This document shows, piece after piece, positions 10,131-22,050 of a DNA stretch of 64,000 bases. The position numbers and the translations under genes are program-made. The DNA is taken from NCBI GenBank assembly GCA_963681505.1, contig OY811979.1, forward strand, positions 4,134,711-4,198,710, in the 5' to 3' direction. This DNA comes from Eunapius fragilis (taxonomy: Eukaryota > Porifera > Demospongiae > Spongillida > Spongillidae). A model generated the notes under the pieces. That model searched no databases and had not been told where the DNA came from. It was given only the letters and a program-made list of their open reading frames with translations. Numbering within the stretch: the stretch's first letter is position 1; every line of letters starts with the position of its first letter.

Positions 10131-13100
10131 CTACTGCATGTAAGGTACAATACCAGTTATGTCCACTAAAACCTTCAAAAAGATGCAGTCATCTTTCACA
10201 AATCCTCCATTCAACAGATGTTCCTGATGAATGAACATTGGACATCCTGATGCTACATTCATCTCCTTCACTGATGGTCTCTGAAATGAGCTGGATTGTC
10301 GGTCGGGACGAAAGGTGTCTGTGACATGCTTCTTGCCAGCCTGGTTTATGATGGTCAGAGTCACCTTCTGTTTGAATGGCCATGGCAACAGAGCATCAAA
10401 GGGACCCTTCATCACCAAAAAGAAGAAGCTGAGGTGAGTCCCCTTTCCCATCCCATCTCCATTCAGGTACACCCTGGCACACATCTTGTAGCCATGTCTG
10501 CTGGTATAGAAAGGGATGGAGTAGAGAGACATGGTCACTCCATCCATTGCCTCTTTCCTCCTCCTCTCAAAATCATCAATCTTCCACAGGAGGACCCCAT
10601 CATAGGTTGCCCTCTCAAGAAGCTGCACTCTGAGCGCTTGGTCCAGACAGCTACTAAGACATCGATCCAATCCATGCTCCAGTTCAGCTACCTTGGCATG
10701 AAGGGTATCCAAGTTTTGACCCACGCCTTTTCCACTCTCCGCCGGTTCACAGGTGTACCCACCCAACGATACCACACCTCCAACAGTTCTGCCGTCCATC
10801 CATCTCATAATCTCCACAAGCTTTGGCTGCATGGCCTCAATCTGTACCTGCATGGAAAAGGTGGCATGTGACTGGCCTTCATGCACCATTCTGAGGTCCA
10901 AGGCTTTCAGTCTCTCCTCCACGGCACTCTGACGACCCTGCACTTCACACAGACTAGTTTCCAGAGCAGAAAGTTGATTGCTGAGGTGCTCCCTAGCTAT
11001 GGAGCAACTCTCAACTTTGGTATTTAATTCCGTCCAGCTGTCGGCTTGTAGTAGCACATGATGCTGCGTCATTTGGTCGAGATGTGTGGGAATATCTCTT
11101 CTTGGAGACTGAGGAAAGGTACAAGGCAATATGCATAGAAGACTTCAAGAAGTCCATAAAAATAATTACGTAACACAAAATGGTACTCATAAAATACAAA
11201 ATTAAAATTAATCAATACTGTCATTCGTTCCAATGTGTAATCACGGCTGTTTCAAGCTGGACATTAGGTAGCTAATTAGAACACATTCAAACATTACGGT
11301 ATTTGGTGTATGGGATCCTGGAGGAGCTAATTATTTTGTGGTTTACGTTACGAGGCTCTTTTAGCCACTACAAATTCAATATACACAACCATTATAATTT
11401 TGAGCTGTTCCACAACCAATTTCGTACTTAAAAAAGAATAGTACGCACAGTCAAACTTAGTTCTCCTTTGCCCTATAATTGCCACGCGCATGTGCCTTTT
11501 ATTGCTTTTATAAGTGCTCAGGCAGCAACCAATTTTTCTTGAAACCCCCCAGGCAGATGGTTATAAAACTTACTCCTACTCGAAGAGCAATCATTGTACA
11601 TCACTTTTGTGTCTAGTGCATGCTGGGGCTTCTTTTCTGGGGAACGAACGACACGGTTAGACGGGACCATGTAACTAATGAACAATGCACGTACACCACA
11701 CCCATATGTATACATTTCATACACGACGACAACGGGAGACATGCAATGTCATGTCCAAAAGTCCTGTCAGGGAGTAAGTGGTCATAACTGAACTGTAGGG
11801 TGGAAACGAGAGTCTCAAACAAAATACACCTGTGCTTCGTTTTCAATGGAGTTCTTGACATGCTTTGCAATAGACATATGTACGCAATGGCAGGTTTGAT
11901 TTCCCTATAAGTTTCTGCAGAGCGTGCAGATGCAACGTACAAGAAGCAGCAGTTAAGAAAAATTGCACACAGGTGATGATGGCGTTTATTACAACCGCTA
12001 TCCTTTCCTGGCATGAAAAGGAGAGTATAAAGATGCACCTACTCGTACACCATGCATGTCAGTTAATGGGTGGACATGTACAATCATGAATGCAGGATTT
12101 GGGCTGATGCTTTATGGGTAGCAGGGCACACAACCATTTCAATCAGTTGTACAGGACAATTATGCAAAAACACTACTAGTTGGGCGTAGCCCAAATCGAA
12201 GGTGGGGCTACGCTCGATTACATAACTACTTGAGTGTGTTTTGTCCCAGACTGACGTTTAAGAGGCCAGAAAAGCTAAGCCAAAAACGAAAATGGTAAGA
12301 ATAGTGTGTTTTTTTTGTTGTTTTCTACGTATACTAATATGTGTGTTTCGTACACATACATTATGAGAGGACCACTCCATTACATAAAAATCTGCCATAT
12401 TCAAAGCATTGGCGTAACGCGCAGAAAATAAGCCACGTTACACCCTAAACAGAACCAAATACAGCCTTCTCTTTTCTAAAAGAGTTTTTTCAGTTGGCCT
12501 GGTAGATTTCGCAAATAAAGCCTATTGACACGAACAACTCAAAATAAAGTGCATGTAGTCTCGGCCCTCTTTTCTCGCGTATACAAATACAACAAAGATA
12601 AAACTTATACTGTTTTAGTCTTCGAAGGACGCCTGACCGAAATATCCACTCACAGTGAGCTTACGTTGTACGGATAAAGAAGGATAAGCCACATTCCTGT
12701 GCCATGCGGTAACTAGGGTTTGGTTGCCTGTCTCCAAGTAGGAGATGGGAACGAGACCTAATGTCCAACTTTTCAATGGAATGAAACAGCCACGTAATAT
12801 TGTTAGATCAGCCAGTGCATCATCTATGAAGATCAATTGAATGTGTGCCTACACACATATGGTTGTAGATGAATGGTTGATCTATTTTTAAAACACAATA
12901 CTATATGTTGAAAAGTCTTAAGGCCAGGATCAATTGGTTAATGTACACAGTCATGACCTGCCCAAATGAATACAGGTGTCCAATGGGGCTGAACAGTGAT
13001 ATTACAGGACACTTTGTTTGATTCTATTATATAAATTGTGCACATATCTGCAGCCAGGCAGATAGACCCCACCCCCACCCCCACCCCTAGCTTACCACAA

Positions 13101-14156
13101 AGGTGCAGCCATATGATTTGTAGGGACATGGGACCTCTGCAAGCAGACAGTCCCCAGACCTAGGGTGCAGGTGGTCATCAAGCTGAGGGGGGAGGGGGGG
13201 AAGAGGCAACATCAACACATGGTCATACAATTCATTAACACATATGCACATGAATCTAGCCATTCTCCATACAGAACCTTGACGTGTCAGCCTGAAGAAG
13301 AGGTTAAAAACATTTCCCACTTACACACCTCAAGGCTTAAAAGTGGATAATGCTCAAAAGCCGCATGCGGTATACATGTATTATGTGCAATCCATCGCAT
13401 CCCCCCCCCCTCCCACACACACACACACCCTTCCCTTCCCCTGCATACATTCCATTGCCAGGTGCGAGTACTGGTTACATCATCCTAAATCATGCCAAAC
13501 CAATCAACAGCTGAATGTATGACTGCAGGCATCCACAATAGCACAACCATAAAAGTTGGGTTCTGCCATAAAAGTGGGTTCTGCTTCATACTCAAATTTG
13601 TATGTATGCTAACACATAAACAGGCAGCCACACTCTCAATAAGACCTGCCCCGTCCTAATATTGTAGTAGGCAATACTATATCTTATGGAGATAGCATTG
13701 TAAACTCCTCTCTGTTTGCAGGCTAGCCAGGCTCAGATTACGTTAGATGTAGGGAAAGGTTATCAATGAATTTCTAATTGTCCCTGTAAAGTAAAGGAGT
13801 ACCCCCCATTGTACCCCTCTAACCTCACCTCCATTGTACCCCTCTAACCTCACCTCCATTGTACCCCTCTAACCTCACCTCCATTGTACCCCTCTAACCT
13901 CACCTCCATTGTACCCCTCTAACCTCACCTCCATTGCACCCCTCTAACCTCACCTCCATTGTACCCCTCTAACCTCACCTCCATTGTACCCCTCTAACCT
14001 CCATCTGCTCCATAGGGACGTCCTTCCCACAGTACTGGCACACAGTTGTTTTCATGGGGCACTCCACCTCCTGGTGGGTGGCTAGGGTCCTGATAGGTAT
14101 GTCCAGACCACACTGCCTGCACTGGGTGACTTTGTAATCACAGCCCTGGGAATGTG

Positions 14157-14199
<43 letters not shown>

Positions 14200-14615
14200 A
14201 TACAATATATGTTTACTGGTTTTTAAACATAACGCCCGTAGCTCATCTAGCCTGGAATCACCCACAACCAAAAGAAACACACACACACACATACACACAT
14301 GTGTATATAACTATATATTATACACATCCAGCAACTGTTGAAATCATTCCATTCAACTGCGACCAACTAAATGGATTATTTTATTACCTCCAAATGAGAA
14401 AACATTCCAGTCCAGCTGCACCCATCAGAATGGTTAACACATCTCACATTAAAGTTTAATATAAGCCTCCTCACGAAGCGATCAGGGAAGTACTATTGAT
14501 AGCAACACAAAAGGTCAAAAAGTGCAGCCACACGAGACAAGACACACAACAGACCTTTGCCCCGTCTTGTGTCTGCAGTTCTTCACCACAATCACTTCGC
14601 GGACATCGAGGTGGA
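10131..14615 (-). CDS. TRAF-like adaptor: TRAF zinc fingers, coiled coil, MATH domain
   Basis: Four minus-strand exons join in frame. 14615-14555 carries CPRSDCGEELQTQDGAK. 14145-13999 carries GCDYKVTQCRQCGLDIPI and CQYCGKDVPMEQME. 13182-13096 carries PCPYKSYGCTFV. 11110-10131 is the long last exon, opening with SPRRDIPTHLDQMTQHH. Splicing rejoins a TRAF-type zinc finger (GCTFV plus DIPTHL..MTQHH) across the last junction. The last exon continues with about 150 residues of coiled coil, then a MATH/TRAF-C domain of about 150 residues from YDGVLLWKIDDF to FLKVLVDITGI (genome about 10604-10150). All junctions use GT..AG and the three internal junctions are phase 0. TRAF proteins trimerise through the coiled coil, bind receptor tails with MATH, and relay TNF/TLR-type signals in the cytoplasm. 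The N-terminal RING and start codon were not found; they should lie upstream of 14615. Confidence 0.85.
11111..13095 (-). other. Large intron of the TRAF-like gene
   Basis: Non-coding on the minus strand between the penultimate donor (gtaagc) and the acceptor ctttcctcag. It holds a short hairpin near 12182-12222 (gggcgtagcccaaat / gggctacgctc) and no recognisable coding exon. Confidence 0.6.
13806..13998. repeat. 25-bp minisatellite abutting a TRAF 5' splice site
   Basis: About eight copies of attgtacccctctaacctcacctcc (plus strand). On the gene strand each unit reads GGAGGTGAGGTTAGAGGGGTACAAT split over the repeat. The last copy merges with the exon end ATGGAG and its donor gttaga at 13998. 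The array lies at the 5' end of the intron and reiterates donor-like sequence. Confidence 0.85.
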
Positions 14616-14619
14616 CTAG

Positions 14620-16228
14620 GGAAAGAGGAAGTGTGTACCAAAGTCAATGTGTAAAGATGACAAGGAATGGCTTTGGTAGTGGTGTAGTCAAACATGACTG
14701 TAGGTTGACATATGCAGTTGAATTGCATGCATGATATTAAATTGTAGAATGCCAAGGTATACCATACTGCTAAGAATAGTGGTGTGTGTTTACTTTTGGC
14801 AGAGCTAAACCAATATCAAGTAAGTTAGATTTCAGTCCTACAAGGTCACACAAAAGGCTAAATGACTATCATTTGCTTCCTCTGCTTTTAATGTTGCGTG
14901 AATATGTACAGAGCAGCTATGTTGTAGCCCTGCCAACTGTCCTGGCTTGCAGGATAATATTTAAATGGGGAGAAAAGGGAAGGGGAGGGGAGGGGGAGGA
15001 GTAACTGCTACACTGTTGGTATTTTTAGCAATGTGATTTAAATGTCACATGCTTAAGGTACACATGTACACATGTGTGAAGGAAGGTGAGGAGGGTGACG
15101 TGTGTCTCACATGATGTCGTCATAATATGTTGTTGTGCATGCAGCAGAATGGTGATAAGAGTTCCATGACTCGCTTTCCTGTGACACAAACATGTACGCA
15201 TGTGTGAAGGAAGGTGAGGAGGGTGACGTGTGTCAAGGAGGGGTGAATGGGAAGAGATGAGATGGATAAGATGAAAATGTGGGTGAGTCCATGGTAGGTG
15301 CGTGTCAAAGGAGTAGTCTTGCTAGCCAGATGCACTCAATCTCGTGACAAGGTTGGAAGTAACAGTAGTGCACATCCCTCATTCCCATGCAGCTCAGTTG
15401 TAATATGTCTTAGACCAATAGTGCAAAAACATGGCCGTAATGTAGTCTCAGGCCAGTGAATTGCATACATGTTTCACCATAGCTTAGAACTCAGATGATG
15501 GTGTTTAGTCATGCATGTGGAATATGTAATTGTCAGGTACCTGATCAATAGATGAACTTATTACAGATATGAAAACTAGAGTTATTCACAATGCATACTT
15601 ATTCCCAGCCATGTCGAAGTTTGATGCACATAGAACCTAACCAGTCACACTGGATTACATCACAGCACAGTCTAGCAATATGTGTGGCAAATTTGTGCAC
15701 AGTGGTATTAGGCATAAATATAATTAAGGCTATGTCAATTGGCTATTCATTATCTACTTAACTAGTCGCATACTCAGACCAAACATACATAAGCTTTATT
15801 GCTTAACAGTAATTCTTTCTCTTTAACTAGCAAGAGAAGAAGCAGGTGTTTGAAGAGAGGCTGAGAAAATCAAGCATGGCTCCTTTGCACTTTTCTGGGG
15901 TGTGGGTCCAATGGCCACAACCATGTACAAAAGAATGGTCTTCCTCATAATGAGTGCACACTAAATACATATGAACCACGAATGGCCTGCTGAATGTCAT
16001 TCTATAGTTAAGTAAAAAGCTGATATGTCGGGATAGCGGTGCCTTTAACAGAGTTGAGGTGGTGTGAGATTTGGAGGAATTTAGTCTAGCAGCCAGGCTG
16101 AAAGATGAAATCAAACTTCAGCTCCCCAGCAGTATAAGCCTCAACAGCCAATGGTATGCATGACCAACCTATATAGCTCTGAGCATGCATCGATCCTTGT
16201 TCGGAAAGCTGGTCAGGTAATCACACAC
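14620..16228. other. No confident gene
   Basis: Upstream of the TRAF-like exons. A segment of about 45 bp (gtgaaggaaggtgaggaggg...) is duplicated at about 15073 and 15205. No RING exon was recognised. Possible acceptor-flanked segments near 15180 and 15880 gave no domain. Confidence 0.4.
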
Positions 16229-16560
16229 CAGGGACGTAGGAATAGGTCCGGACCACTTTTCCCCCTGCAATTAATTTTTTAAAATGTGCGTCAGTTCATT
16301 TTACTATGTAACAACCAGGTCATTACAAGTGAATCGCTGATCAATTGTATGATCTAAAAAGGCGGAGTTACTAGATAAGTAAATATTATTTTGTGAGTGC
16401 CCGTGGCGTCATTTAGAAAGCTGTCGGTTTGCAACGATTGAACCGATTCCTGATTCCTGTTATCTGTAATTGTAATTTGCTTCGACCCGATATTGCAACT
16501 TAGCTGTAATGAAATAATTAAATTCGCCGGACAACTCCTATAATGAGTGCTACGTCCCTG
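16229..16560. mobile_element. 332-bp hAT-like MITE
   Basis: Ends are CAGGGACGTAG and its exact inverse CTACGTCCCTG (11-bp terminal inverted repeats). Flanks share cacac on both sides as a candidate target duplication. CAGGG..CCCTG termini are typical of hAT-derived MITEs. There is no coding capacity. Confidence 0.7.
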
Positions 16561-18214
16561 CACACGCTTCACTGAGAATGCTTCGATTAAGCAGGATGCA
16601 CCAGTGAGATCAAAAGCCGCAGGTTGTAAACTGTAATTATTATTACGGCATGCCATTATTACATGGGAAGGGCAGGGGGGGGGGGGGGGGGGGGGGGGAG
16701 GGGGAGGGGGCATTACTCAAGCCACGTGAACAATGTACCTTCCTGATCTGGCACTTTCAAACATGTGGTCCGCGCAGAGTTGACATAGCCAATGACCACA
16801 GCTTGGTTGGACGGCATCCTTCAAAATTTGACAACAGTTTGAACAACTGTAAGGTAAACTGCCATATTAGAACAGGTTGGCCTTATTGGAACAGGGGGGG
16901 GGGTCAGAATAACCGCAGCCTATAACCACAGTTGATAATACCCTTTAGCGAACTACGCCCCTAAGTAGTTAATTTGTTTTTACGTACGTACGAAAGCTAG
17001 TTAGTAAACCTCTTACTTCTTGGAGGCTAAGCGTGGAAGAAATGGCTGGCAGCGAAAGGGAAAGCGCCTATCCCAGTTAATAGTAAAGATGTCACGATGG
17101 ACTTATGTAAACGATATCGCTCCACAGAACCGACCCGTTCGTGGGGTCAAAGGAAGTAGGCCTACCATTTGGTAAATATAAGGCCAAACTGCAGTGCCCA
17201 GGACACGTCACCACTGATCTGAACGCCATAAAAATCATACCGATTGTGTACCCGATATAAGCGCATCTATCAATAATTTTCCAATAGTATTTATTACAAT
17301 AATTTAACCAAGTATAGGTAAACAAGTTTTGTTTTGCTGAATTCCAGCGATTCTCAGGGGGCTGTAGAAGAGGTAGGGATTTGAAACTCATTCTTTCTTG
17401 TGTAGATTTGTGTTATAACCGTAACTTAGCGATGCCAATTTCCACCATACAAGCTATGGCTCATTTAGTACTCACTTCCGGTAATTTTCAATGGAGGTCA
17501 CGAAGCCTCTCTTTGACTTGAAGTAGCTCTTCCGCGTAACCACTTATAACAAAGTTTTAAGCTTAAAATCGATGTCTCATGACTTATGAATAGAAAGATG
17601 GGGAAAAGGAGGGCTTTTGCTAGCTCTTGCAATGCATGGCGTTTTTTAAATCACTACCCCTCGAACTAACAAAAAGTGACATAGTTGCCGACAGAGAACG
17701 CAAATCTATTTTTTTGTGTGTTTAGAACTTCACTTCGAATACTTCTAGATATGTTGGCGGCGTTGCTGGTTGTCTGTACGATTGAAACTATTAAAAAAGC
17801 TACGACACACCCCCCTGTTCTAATTTGGCACTCATCGCGAACCCCCCCCCCCTCAGAGGTGCGAGTGGATATACAAAACGAAAGGTGCTGGAAAACTTTT
17901 AAAACGATGGTATGGTGCGCACCCATCAGTAGTGACACTTGGTGGTGTTAAAACGTCCTCCAGACGATGCGTTTGGCTTGTACGGTCCGTTTAAAGACCG
18001 GTTCTAATATGGCAGCTTACCTTACTTTCTAAATAGTCCTGGTTCCTCAAAGAAGATAGAATCATTGAACCGCGCAAGAGCCATTTTATTGGGGTTACTC
18101 CCTGGGAAATCCCCTAGATACGCGTTGCTTATAATGTAACTGTATCAGACCCACCACGGGTGTTACGATCCATTGAATTGATGGACAAAAAGTCCTACGC
18201 CCCAAAATTTTGAA
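16561..18214. other. No confident gene
   Basis: Contains homopolymer runs (G-run 16676-16699, C-run 17845-17854). A minus-strand open frame at 17391-17092 starts at an ATG (MSFKSLPLLQPPENRW) and includes a hydrophobic patch, but nothing supports it beyond length. Confidence 0.4.
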
Positions 18215-18880
18215 ATGGCAATTACCTCACCTAGCAACGGTTGTAATGATTTGTACCCGTTGGAATTCGTTGTACAGTTACTGGATAGAACACGTGATGA
18301 CCCTTTAGACGAAGTATTGGTGAAGATGAACCTGTGCTCTACTGAACGAGGTATGTTTGGGCATCAAAGATGGTTTTGGTCTGGAGAAGTGTCGTTCAAA
18401 AGCGGCCTACTTACGCGGAGGTAGGTTTTCAAAACTAGTTAGTCCGGGACGTGCGAACTTCCAGTTGAGAAACGACTTTTACAAAGGTATTGTACATAGA
18501 TAGAGCTTTCGTTTTATGTTACTCTTTTTCTGAGACGCGACTTATATGCGTCAAAAGTAACGTGCAAACATCGTCAAGTGGAATAGGGAACGCGCGTGTT
18601 GTGTTTTGTGTACGTGAATATAAATCTACTATACTATGAAGCAGCAGTGTGTTTTGGCGTACGTTCTGCTGTCTTTGTGGGTGGCTGAGCATGGATTGAG
18701 TCAGGAGCAATACTTATGAAGTGATCTTTAACGATTCACCGTAGCTTCTTTTCTTTGTTTCTGATTGAACTGTATGTAAGGGGTGTTCATATGCTAGATT
18801 TGAATTGCTAAGTATATTTTGTCCATCCTGGTCTCATGGCAACGTATTTAATGCTATTATGTCTGAAAGGTGAACACTGC

Positions 18881-18916
<36 letters not shown>

Positions 18917-18917
18917 C

Positions 18918-18970
<53 letters not shown>

Positions 18971-19335
18971 TTCACAAAGTGCATTGATACGATGGGTGAA
19001 TCAATTCAGCACCTTGCTCACCCAGCATGCCAAATCCAAAGTTGTATCTTCTCACCCACTCAACTGTGTGCTCCTCTAATAGGTGCATTTCGGTTCATTG
19101 GGGGAAATTGGTTCATAAAAGAACTATAGCTTCATGTGAAAAATAATACTCATCCATTGTGACATCATGTTGCCATTACCTAACTCTCAACATTTCTCAT
19201 CTGTTACAAAACATTGTTCATAGATGGAGTGGCATGCTCCAAGTCTAGCAAATGTCCCTTCAAATTTGTCTGCACCATGAGGAGAACAGGATTTGGCTGG
19301 GCCACATTTTTGATAGACAACCACAAGACTTTCAG
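18215..19335 (+). CDS. Two-exon 5' fragment of an unrecognised gene
   Basis: Exon 1 (18215-18350) opens with an ATG in a reasonable context (ttttgaaATGGC) and encodes MAITSPSNGCNDLYPLEF and so on, ending CGA G before gtatgt. Exon 2 (19224-19335, after tcatag) continues in frame with GVACSKSSKCPFKFVCTMRR and GFGWATFLIDNHKTF before gttagt. The phase-1 junction keeps the frame, which supports a real gene. Exon 2 has a C..C and GW..H pattern loosely like FAR1/FLYWCH DNA-binding domains of MULE transposases; this is a guess. The intron contains a GT microsatellite (18881-18969). No third exon was confirmed. The next intron carries a MITE. Confidence 0.4.
18881..18969. repeat. (GT)n microsatellite, interrupted
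   Basis: About 89 bp of GT dinucleotides with a single interruption (ctgtat). Intronic in the gene model starting at 18215. Confidence 0.9.
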
Positions 19336-19366
19336 GTTAGTAGCTATATAATGATAACCATTACTG

Positions 19367-19607
19367 TATTTCCTTGATTACAAGCCGTGGCTACACAATT
19401 GTACCCACATTTAAAAATTTAACTGCTACTTTTACTTGCTACAGTTGGATGAACAGACCCGAGTCAAGTGCCAATCGGAACACGAGTAGAGCGAAAGGTG
19501 CGCAAACACTACTACACAACTGTAGCAAGTCAAAGTACCAGTAAATTTTTTAATGCAGGTACAGTTGTGTCCTAAATAGAAGGCGCAACTTGTAATCAAG
19601 GAAATAG
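19367..19607. mobile_element. About 240-bp foldback MITE
   Basis: Left end tatttccttgattacaag is mirrored by cttgtaatcaaggaaata at the right. Inner parts also pair (gtacccacatttaaaaattt with the inverse of aaattttttaatgcaggtac). No ORF. Confidence 0.75.
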
Positions 19608-19989
19608 TATACTGTAGTTTGATCTTAATAAAGTATCGTTTCAGTACAATTGTCTGACCTTCAAGTCTTGTGTATGGGGTTGCACCCAAAGTATTGCTGG
19701 GGCTCCACTCCAATATTCTGAAGTGCTACATCATGACTTTTCACAAACGGACCATCATGCAATTTAAAGCCTTCTTTGGTGATCACAACTTACTGCTTGC
19801 TGTGCTTCAATTGTGGTTTGTTCTGACAGTTCCTGAAGACTTCAAACTTTTTAATTGGATTTACTCTAGTTGGAATCTGCAAAACATTTGGCTCTGGGCT
19901 TTTAGACAGCATTCTTTGAATTACAGATGCCGACTTGTACCTCAGTATCCATTTCACATGGAGGAGATAAAGTGTTGCAAACATGTGAG

Positions 19990-20250
19990 AGGTACTCTCC
20001 TGCTGAAATGTTTGATCTGTTTTACAGGAGTCGCATAGTAGCAGTACATCGCTTAGGAGGGACATGAAGACGTCAGGAGCTGCATTTATGCTGGAAGCAG
20101 TTAAAGGTGAGTTGTCATAACAACACGGACATGTGTTCTTTGTTGACAATGTCAGGCATGTTATGATACATCCTGCACAGACATGACTTCGGCATGGTAG
20201 CTCTACTGGTCAGCACAGAGAACAATGGCCGAGTGGACACTTCAGATAGT
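19990..20250 (-). pseudogene. RAG1-N-terminus-like RING/zinc-finger fragment
   Basis: Minus-strand translation gives LKCPLGHCSLC, a stop, then PVELPCRSHVCAGCI, CPCC, SSINAAPDVFMSLL and LLLCDSC. The Cys/His order (C..C, PC.SH.C..C, CP.C) is a RING finger, followed by a short helical linker and a second CxxC. RAG1 and the RAG1-N-like proteins of invertebrate transposons have this arrangement. The in-frame TGA between C and PVEL breaks it. A matching upstream module lies at 27375-27072 on the same strand, so both may be parts of one gene that transposon copy 2 split. The plus-strand open frame 19670-20038 is a shadow of this region. Confidence 0.5.
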
Positions 20251-21883
20251 TAATTGAAATTGTTGGTGCAATTCCAATATGTGCAACTAATGACTGTAGT
20301 GATTCACTTCATGTTTGGCTGTATGTTTTGTCGCATTTTTTCTTCATACCACCTTTCATCAGCACCTCAACATGCTGGCAAATCTAAATGTGATCATGTA
20401 ATTAAATTCAGTTATAATTTGCTCTTCACTCTCTTCACACGTATGGACTTTCCACTTGTAGGGCATGACCATCTGTATGGTACTACCTCAAAGCGTTTAA
20501 CACCCTCTCCATACATGGGTTGCAGAACGATGGTGACATAACAATGATCATATCAATACCGAATGCTAGTTGAGTTTAAGCTCTTTTTTGTAAGATTGGG
20601 AGTTTTAAATGCTTCTTTTTGATTTCTTTGCCACCACCAGTCTCCCACCGCACACCCTGCAATGTTTTGTAAGCAGACTGCAATGGAACTCCATCGCAAA
20701 GCATCTATAATAACCAAGATGTTGATAATTATTCATAGATTTCAACAGCGATTTCATATGCCTTAGACGTCGCGTCTCGAGACATGACCCAGCTTGGATT
20801 GTTATACAATGCCCCTAGATTCTGTATTTTATCGTCACAACTCACCAGGAAGTTCGAGAGCCTCACAAATAGTCCGCCAAAAGATGCACTCGTAACGAAT
20901 TAAGGAGCACGTGATAACTAGAAACGTTGCGCCGTATGTTGAAATGCGATAAACATGTGAGCAGTTGATTTGGGCTTGTGCTTAGACTATTAATATGCAT
21001 GGAGTTATCAATGGAGAGGCGTAGTGATACTGGGTCATAGCAGAAACCGGCCTTGAATATGTTAGTGCGTTAATGAGCTAGCAAAATCATTTTTACGTAA
21101 ATGGGCACTTGGACATCTAAATATCCGTAAATGTCCACTCCGAAACACCCGTGCCCACAAGTGTGACACCTATACTTACATCAGAATTAATATACCCGCC
21201 AGAAAATTAATTAGCGTGACATTAAAGGCACTGCTGTTTTCGGCTGGACACAATTCAGAAAATTGGCTAATACGTCAGAAAATTGGCTTATACGGTATAC
21301 CTTTAGAATAGTATAATATAATTTTCATTTAGAGCTCATTATAAATCAATCGTACTTTTTGTGACCCACATTTCGTGCTTTTTTCAAGTCATAGCTTTGA
21401 GATGATTTCATGGTTCGTATTCCCTATCATCGCAGTAAAGAAAATCTCCAACGCGCACAACCTACAATATTACTGGAATCGTTGCGCATCGTTTTTATAC
21501 GCCCATGAGATGGAGGCGGTAACTGAGAGGGAGTACTTTGATCGTGTGTAGCAAGGACAGCGACAATAGGATTTAGGTCAGCGGGTTATGACATTAACAA
21601 GACAGATCAAGAAGCATATTTATAACAATGAGAACAAGCCACAGTTTTGTCACACCAACCTACGCGGCGTGTACATTTTTGGAATAATCGATGCGGTTTG
21701 AATGGAGCTGTTGGAGCATGCATCACTACATTAACAAAGGTCAGGAGCGATGCAGTGTGTGTAGTCGCTTGCTTATGGCACCTGATAAGAAACCAAAGCA
21801 TTCAAATCAATGCACAGAGTTTGCAGCAGATTAACACTTGGTATTCTATTAACAACATCCACCCATGCACTCAAATTCTGTTA
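20251..21883. other. No supported feature
   Basis: AT-rich, low-complexity-poor DNA between the RING fragment and transposon copy 2. An open frame from 21647 runs into the transposon leader but its first part has no recognisable domain. Two near-identical phrases (cagaaaattggctaatacg / cagaaaattggcttatacgg) lie at about 21257 and 21279. Confidence 0.4.
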
Positions 21884-22050
21884 TTATGTGTGTACATAAA
21901 TCGAATAAGCAGGACATTGAGTAAGTGCGGCAATAAATGTTTCAGTCGAAAAACACTATTACCTATATATGCTTGGCTGCCACACGCAAGTCTGGGTACT
22001 AGTCAATTAATTCAGAAAGTAAATAGCTACATGCATGTACGATACGAAGC

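Noticed and set aside
9966..10169. 67-codon plus-strand ORF
   Set aside because: Overlaps the end of the TRAF-like last exon in antisense and matches no family I recognise.
17092..17391. 99-codon minus-strand ORF
   Set aside because: Length is compatible with chance, and no domain, signal or partner exon was found.
19670..20038. 122-codon plus-strand ORF
   Set aside because: It overlaps the antisense RING-like fragment, which has the clearer Cys/His pattern; treated as a shadow.
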